The notes under the pieces are model-generated. The model did no database searches. It had not been told where the DNA came from and saw nothing but the letters and a program-made list of their open reading frames with translations. From Streptomyces tropicalis (GTDB lineage Bacteria > Actinomycetota > Actinomycetes > Streptomycetales > Streptomycetaceae), in the NCBI RefSeq assembly GCF_029269835.1, contig NZ_JARJBB010000005.1, positions 124,001 through 188,000 on the forward strand: 64,000 nucleotides of DNA, read 5' to 3'. Below, piece after piece: positions 60,299 to 64,000 of this stretch. The translations under genes were made by a program, and so were the position numbers. Positions within the stretch are counted from its first letter, which is position 1. Every line of letters starts with the position of its first letter.

Positions 60299-60397
60299 CG
60301 TACCGTCCCCCTTCTGCCGCCGGGGCTCCAACTCTACGTTGAGTAGCAGCAGATGAGCGATCAGTGCAGGAAACCGCGCAGGAAGAGGTGGCCCGCG

Positions 60398-60706
60398 ATG
60401 TTCGACAGATTCCGCACATCCTTCACCAGACTTCTCACCACACCGGGTTCGGACGGCGGCGCCCGGGACCGGCGTGCGCCCAACCTCTTCGAGGCCGCGG
60501 CCACCTATGTGGCGGCCTGCGCGGACGACGACCGGGACGGGATGGACGAGGCGGCCACCTGGGTGTCGCCCGAAGCGCTCTCGTACGGAGTGAGCGAACT
60601 GGCGTGCCGCGCCGTGATCACCCTGGCACGCGAACGCGGCGAGTCGCCGCAGGCGGTGGCCCGGTCCCTCCTCGGTCTCCCGGCCTCCCGAACCACGGGC
60701 GCCTGA
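60398..60706 (+). CDS. Small hypothetical protein
   Basis: A protein of 102 aa from ATG 60398, preceded by AGGAAGAGGTGG. It is mostly helical with acidic and Ala-rich segments (LFEAAATYVAACADDDRDGMDEAATWV, then VSELACRAVITLARERGESPQAVARSLLGL). No known domain was recognised and there is no signal peptide. It is divergent from the MpaB-like gene. Confidence 0.6.
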   Translation: MFDRFRTSFTRLLTTPGSDGGARDRRAPNLFEAAATYVAACADDDRDGMDEAATWVSPEALSYGVSELACRAVITLARERGESPQAVARSLLGLPASRTTGA

Positions 60707-60762
60707 TGGTCGTTTCGCCCCTCTCCAGGTGGAAAACTGCAGGTCCACGCGTGCACGGAGTC

Positions 60763-60792
60763 GTGACAACCACCTTCCGGTCCCACTAGGGT
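60763..60792 (+). promoter_or_regulatory. Promoter of the hypothetical gene at 60826
   Basis: GTGACA (60763-60768), 18 bp, TAGGGT (60787-60792). The transcript would start near 60799, leaving a short leader with GGGGAGG ahead of ATG 60826. Confidence 0.45.
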
Positions 60793-60825
60793 GCGCGCCG
60801 TACGACGAACGATGGGGAGGCTGGG

Positions 60826-61692
60826 ATGGCTGGGACGGACGAGGAAGCCGTCGCTGCCGCGGACGACGCGCTCTATGTGCTGACGGCGGTACTGCTGACG
60901 CCGGCGCAGTTCCCGAGCGTGCTGGGCGACGACTACCCGGAGGCCTGTACGGCGCTCGGTCTCGCGCCGCGCGCCGACGGGTACGGGCTGGTGCTCGGCC
61001 AGGACGGTGAGGGCGCCAGGTGGACCGTGGTCATCGACGACGTGTCGCTCGTCGCCGTGGCGATCGCGTCCTGGGACTGCGGCATGGAGTACGACCTCTC
61101 GCCCGACGAGCGGACGGTGGTCGCGGCCCTTCCCGGCTGGCCGCTCGCGGTCGCCGTCGCGGCGCCCGGGGTGCCCGCACCCCACGACCCCGACCCGGAG
61201 ACGGCGGACGGGCCTCCGCTGTCGCCGCCCGACACCAGCGTCTGGGGACCGGCCCAGCGTCGGCTGGGCGCCGACGAGATCGCACTGCAGTGGGCGGCAT
61301 GGCGGGGCCAGCTCGACGACGACGAGTTCCTCGCTCCGGGTGACGGTGCCACGTCGGACGAGGCGTCAGCAGGAGTCGACGGCCCGGAGCAGTCCGGTAC
61401 GGGGGGTGCGAGGACGCCCGCGGGCCACGGCGGGATCCGGCGTGTTCTCGCCGAGGCGCACGCCTACGTCGCCTCCCCGCCACCGCTGGGCCGGGTCCGG
61501 TCGTCCTTCGCTCCGGGCGAGGCCCGGACGCTGCGCGCCGACGGTCCAGGCTGGTCGATGGTGGCCCGCACCGACGACATCGCCTTCGTGCTGCTCGACG
61601 ACGAACCGGGGGAGGTCCTCCCGGTGGGCCGGGGGCGGGAGTTGCCGCGTCTGCTGGAGGCTCTCGACAAGATGGCGGTCCGCCCCAGCTGA
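60826..61692 (+). CDS. Hypothetical protein, Streptomyces type
   Basis: A protein of 288 aa with GGGGAGG before the ATG. It is acidic with two regular segments: residues ~10-105 (ALYVLTAVLLTPAQFPSVLG, TVVIDDVSLVAVAIASWDC) and ~205-285 (FAPGEARTLRADGPGWSMVARTDDIAFVLLDD), joined by a Pro/Asp/Gly-rich linker. The C-terminal part could be a small domain with a role in binding, but no family was recognised. No signal or membrane segment. Confidence 0.65.
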   Translation: MAGTDEEAVAAADDALYVLTAVLLTPAQFPSVLGDDYPEACTALGLAPRADGYGLVLGQDGEGARWTVVIDDVSLVAVAIASWDCGMEYDLSPDERTVVAALPGWPLAVAVAAPGVPAPHDPDPETADGPPLSPPDTSVWGPAQRRLGADEIALQWAAWRGQLDDDEFLAPGDGATSDEASAGVDGPEQSGTGGARTPAGHGGIRRVLAEAHAYVASPPPLGRVRSSFAPGEARTLRADGPGWSMVARTDDIAFVLLDDEPGEVLPVGRGRELPRLLEALDKMAVRPS

Positions 61693-61878
61693 TCGCCGGC
61701 CGACCCTGCTCCTCCGCACGACGCCTCCCCTCCGGGCATGTTCCGCCCCGCCATCCCGCGACGCAGCTCCATGTGGTCCCGGCCCATGGGCGGGGCGGGA
61801 CCAGGGCCGCAGGATGGGGCAGCTCCGGGCTCTCCCGCCCGTGCTGCCCCACCCGTCGCGTCGCTCCTGGAGGCCGTC

Positions 61879-63267
61879 ATGCGTCTTGCCCGAGGTGTCC
61901 CGCTCGTTGCCGCCGCTCTGGTTGCTGCGGCCGCCACCTGGCCGGTTCCCGCCGGTGCCGCGTCCGCCGGAGGGGCCTGCGCGGGCCGGGACGGCGTGCG
62001 GGTGCCCGGGGCGGCCTTCCAGCAGAGCGCCTGCCTGCCGGATCTGACCACGACCGGGCTCGCGGGCACCGCGTACACGGATCCGGCCGATCAGGCCGGG
62101 CTCACGGCACGGGCGACCCGCACCCCCTCCGGGGTGCCCGGGATGCAGATCGACGGCTACTTCCCCGACTCGTCCCACTTCAACGCCACGCACGGCTGGA
62201 AGCACGACGCGCAGTTCGTGATCCGGCTGCCCGACCGCTGGAACGGCGGCCTGGTCGTCACCGGAGCCCCCGGCACCCGCAAGCAGTACTCCACCGACAA
62301 GGCCATCTCGGACCGGGTGCTTGCCGAGGGGTACGCCTACGCCGCGACCGACAAGGGGAACAGCGGGCCCGACTTCTACCGCGACGGCACCCGGCCCGGC
62401 GACGCCGTCGCCGAATGGAACATGAGGACCACCCAGCTCACCCGGGCCGCGCGGCGAGTCGTCGCCCAGCACTACGGCCGTGCGCCGCGGCGGACCTACA
62501 TGACCGGGATCTCCAACGGCGGCTACCTCACCCGCTGGCAGCTGGAGCACCATCCGGAGCTGTACGACGGCGGGGTCGACTGGGAGGGCACGCTGTGGAC
62601 CGCCGACGGCCCGAACCTGCTCACCTCGCTGCCCACGGGGGTGGCCCGGACCCTGGGCAGGGCCGACGACGCGGACATGTACGCGGCGGGCTTCGCCCGG
62701 GGCTCGGAGTTCTTGTGGCCGTACCACGAGCAGGCGTACTGGGGCGTCACCCAGAAGACCTACCGTGCCGAGTTCGACCCCTCCTACGACGCCGCCTGTC
62801 CCGGCGCGTCCGCGGGGAGCACGGTGCAGGAGATCCTCGCCCCGTGTCCCTCCGATGCCTCGTACGACTACGCCTCCCGCCCCGCGGCGGTCCACCGGGC
62901 CGTGGCCCGTGTGGCGCTGACCGGGCGGATCGGCAAGCCGATGATCACGCTGCACGGTGACCTCGACGCCCTCCTGCCGAAGGCCGTGGACTCGGACGTG
63001 TACGCGCGCATGATCCGCGCCCGAGGGCGGGACGGTCTGCACCGGTATTACACGATCCAGGACGGCACGCACGTGGACGGCCTGTACGACACGTATCCGG
63101 ACCGGCTCCGTCCCATCCTGCCGTGCTACTGGTCGGCCTTCGACCGCCTGGTGTCCTGGGTGGAGCGCGGGGTACAGCCGCCCTCGGACCGGACCGTGGC
63201 CAGGCCGGCGAGCGGCGACGTCGTCAACTCGTGCGACCTGACCGGCGGGGCGGCGCGGGGGCGGTGA
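61879..63267 (+). CDS. Secreted alpha/beta hydrolase, tannase/3-hydroxybutyrate-oligomer hydrolase-like
   Basis: A protein of 462 aa from ATG 61879 with CTGGAGG upstream. A Sec signal (LARGVPLVAAALVAAAATW, cleavage near AGAASAGG) marks it as secreted. The mature part has an alpha/beta hydrolase fold: LPDRWNGGLVVTGAPGTRKQY, nucleophile TYMTGISNGGYLTRWQLEHHP (GxSxG-like, split for length), GKPMITLHGDLDALLP and the His in TIQDGTHVDGLYD. This pattern is shared by tannase/feruloyl esterase-like and D-(-)-3-hydroxybutyrate oligomer hydrolase proteins. It probably hydrolyses ester-linked plant or polyester material outside the cell. Confidence 0.82.
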   Translation: MRLARGVPLVAAALVAAAATWPVPAGAASAGGACAGRDGVRVPGAAFQQSACLPDLTTTGLAGTAYTDPADQAGLTARATRTPSGVPGMQIDGYFPDSSHFNATHGWKHDAQFVIRLPDRWNGGLVVTGAPGTRKQYSTDKAISDRVLAEGYAYAATDKGNSGPDFYRDGTRPGDAVAEWNMRTTQLTRAARRVVAQHYGRAPRRTYMTGISNGGYLTRWQLEHHPELYDGGVDWEGTLWTADGPNLLTSLPTGVARTLGRADDADMYAAGFARGSEFLWPYHEQAYWGVTQKTYRAEFDPSYDAACPGASAGSTVQEILAPCPSDASYDYASRPAAVHRAVARVALTGRIGKPMITLHGDLDALLPKAVDSDVYARMIRARGRDGLHRYYTIQDGTHVDGLYDTYPDRLRPILPCYWSAFDRLVSWVERGVQPPSDRTVARPASGDVVNSCDLTGGAARGR

Positions 63268-63271
63268 CGCC

Positions 63272-63454
63272 TCAGCGGCCGAGCTCCTTGCGGCCGGCGC
63301 GGCGCAGTCTGCGTCGCTGCGAGGGGTCCAGCGCGAGGTAGGCGGCGGCCGGGACTCCGAGCACGATCAGCAGCGAGGCCCACCAGGGCAGCCAGATCAG
63401 CAGGATGAGCCCGACCGCCACACCACCTGCGGCGATCTTCGCGTTCGTCGACAT
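63272..63454 (-). CDS. Small two-helix membrane protein
   Basis: A protein of 60 aa with a strong GGAGGAGG site before ATG 63454. Two hydrophobic segments (IAAGGVAVGLILLIWLPWW and ASLLIVLGVPAAAYLAL) are followed by a basic tail (SQRRRLRRAGRKELGR). No family was recognised. The stop lies only 4 bp from the end of the convergent esterase gene. Confidence 0.75.
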   Translation of the reverse strand: MSTNAKIAAGGVAVGLILLIWLPWWASLLIVLGVPAAAYLALDPSQRRRLRRAGRKELGR

Positions 63455-63537
63455 GTGTCGCCTCCTCCACAGCCACTGCGGGTCTCTGTGGTGAGAACGG
63501 GTCTGCGGGTCCCGCAGTTCCGCCCCACACCCCTGAT

Positions 63538-63570
63538 CCGCCCCTGAGCCGCCCCTGAGCCGCCCCTGAG
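63538..63570. repeat. 11-bp tandem repeat, three copies
   Basis: The unit CCGCCCCTGAG occurs three times in a row (63538, 63549, 63560) in the 271-bp gap between the small membrane protein and xylA. The remainder of the gap shows nothing recognisable. Confidence 0.8.
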
Positions 63571-63725
63571 TCGCTCCCGGGGAGCGGCCCGGTACCAGGT
63601 CCGGTCGCACGGCTCCTCCGGACACATGGCGAGTGGGCGGGTGAGCGCCGGCCGGAGCACCGCCACGCGCGCGTGCCGACCGGCCCTCTCCTCCGGCCCG
63701 GGCGGGGACGCGTGCTCCCCGTCCG

Positions 63726-64000
<275 letters not shown>

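Overview
The window reads as a stretch of Streptomyces chromosome. GC content is very high, GTG starts are common, and several proteins belong to families largely confined to Streptomyces and relatives (DUF5709, DUF5997, DUF6397, a conservon-type GTPase with a roadblock protein). It contains no rRNA, tRNA, CRISPR array, intact transposon or antibiotic gene cluster. Most of it is core or near-core metabolism in short operons. The exception is about 26.9-34.4 kb, which is visibly less GC-rich and holds a polymorphic-toxin locus.

Layout. 0-3.7 kb: a PaaX-type regulator divergent from an AidB-like acyl-CoA dehydrogenase, then a two-helix membrane protein. 4-11.6 kb: a BNR-propeller protein, ung overlapping a BadF/NagK-type kinase, a CbiX-like protein, a lactonase-type propeller, a FUSC membrane protein and an Lrp/AsnC regulator. 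11.9-13.2 kb: a LysR effector domain without HTH, divergent from a DUF5997 gene. 13.4-19.3 kb: a four-gene molybdenum hydroxylase operon (2Fe-2S, FAD/4Fe-4S, Moco subunit, XdhC) divergent from a TetR regulator with twin palindromic operators. 19.3-21.7 kb: a patatin, a methyltransferase and a truncated DUF2804 gene.

22.4-26.7 kb: a compact catabolic cluster (DUF2848 protein, MHS-type MFS transporter, nitrilase-family amidohydrolase, cupin, GntR/FCD regulator). It carries the same operator, GCATAC-N4-TGTATACA, at both ends, which ties the regulator to the cluster. 26.9-34.4 kb: a WXG100-like protein, a 1437-residue Rhs polymorphic toxin and a small zinc-ribbon putative immunity protein. Downstream lies an orphan Rhs C-terminal toxin module whose immunity gene is broken by a frameshift and a stop. 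A 256-bp direct repeat, which includes the 3' end of the neighbouring yjbQ-like gene, brackets the intact locus.

35.6-39.6 kb: a Tat-exported isoquinoline-1-oxidoreductase-type enzyme (large and 2Fe-2S subunits) and an FAD oxidoreductase. 39.7-42.1 kb: an ABC exporter divergent from a MarR regulator, with an operator between them. 42.4-45 kb: a secreted PNGase A-like amidase and an L,D-transpeptidase lipoprotein. 45.4-49.3 kb: a heterodimeric ABC exporter in which each subunit lacks a different ATPase motif. 49.5-64 kb: DUF5709, a YdjM-like membrane protein, a Ski2-like helicase, TesB, DUF6397, a split conservon (roadblock and GTPase), an F420/PPOX oxidoreductase, a methyltransferase, an alpha/beta hydrolase divergent from PadR, an MpaB-like oxygenase, hypotheticals, a secreted esterase-like protein, a small membrane protein and the 3' end of xylA, which runs off the right edge.

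Several genes start directly behind a TAnnnT -10 box with no Shine-Dalgarno sequence, suggesting leaderless mRNAs. Family assignments come from reading motifs by eye; no database search was run.
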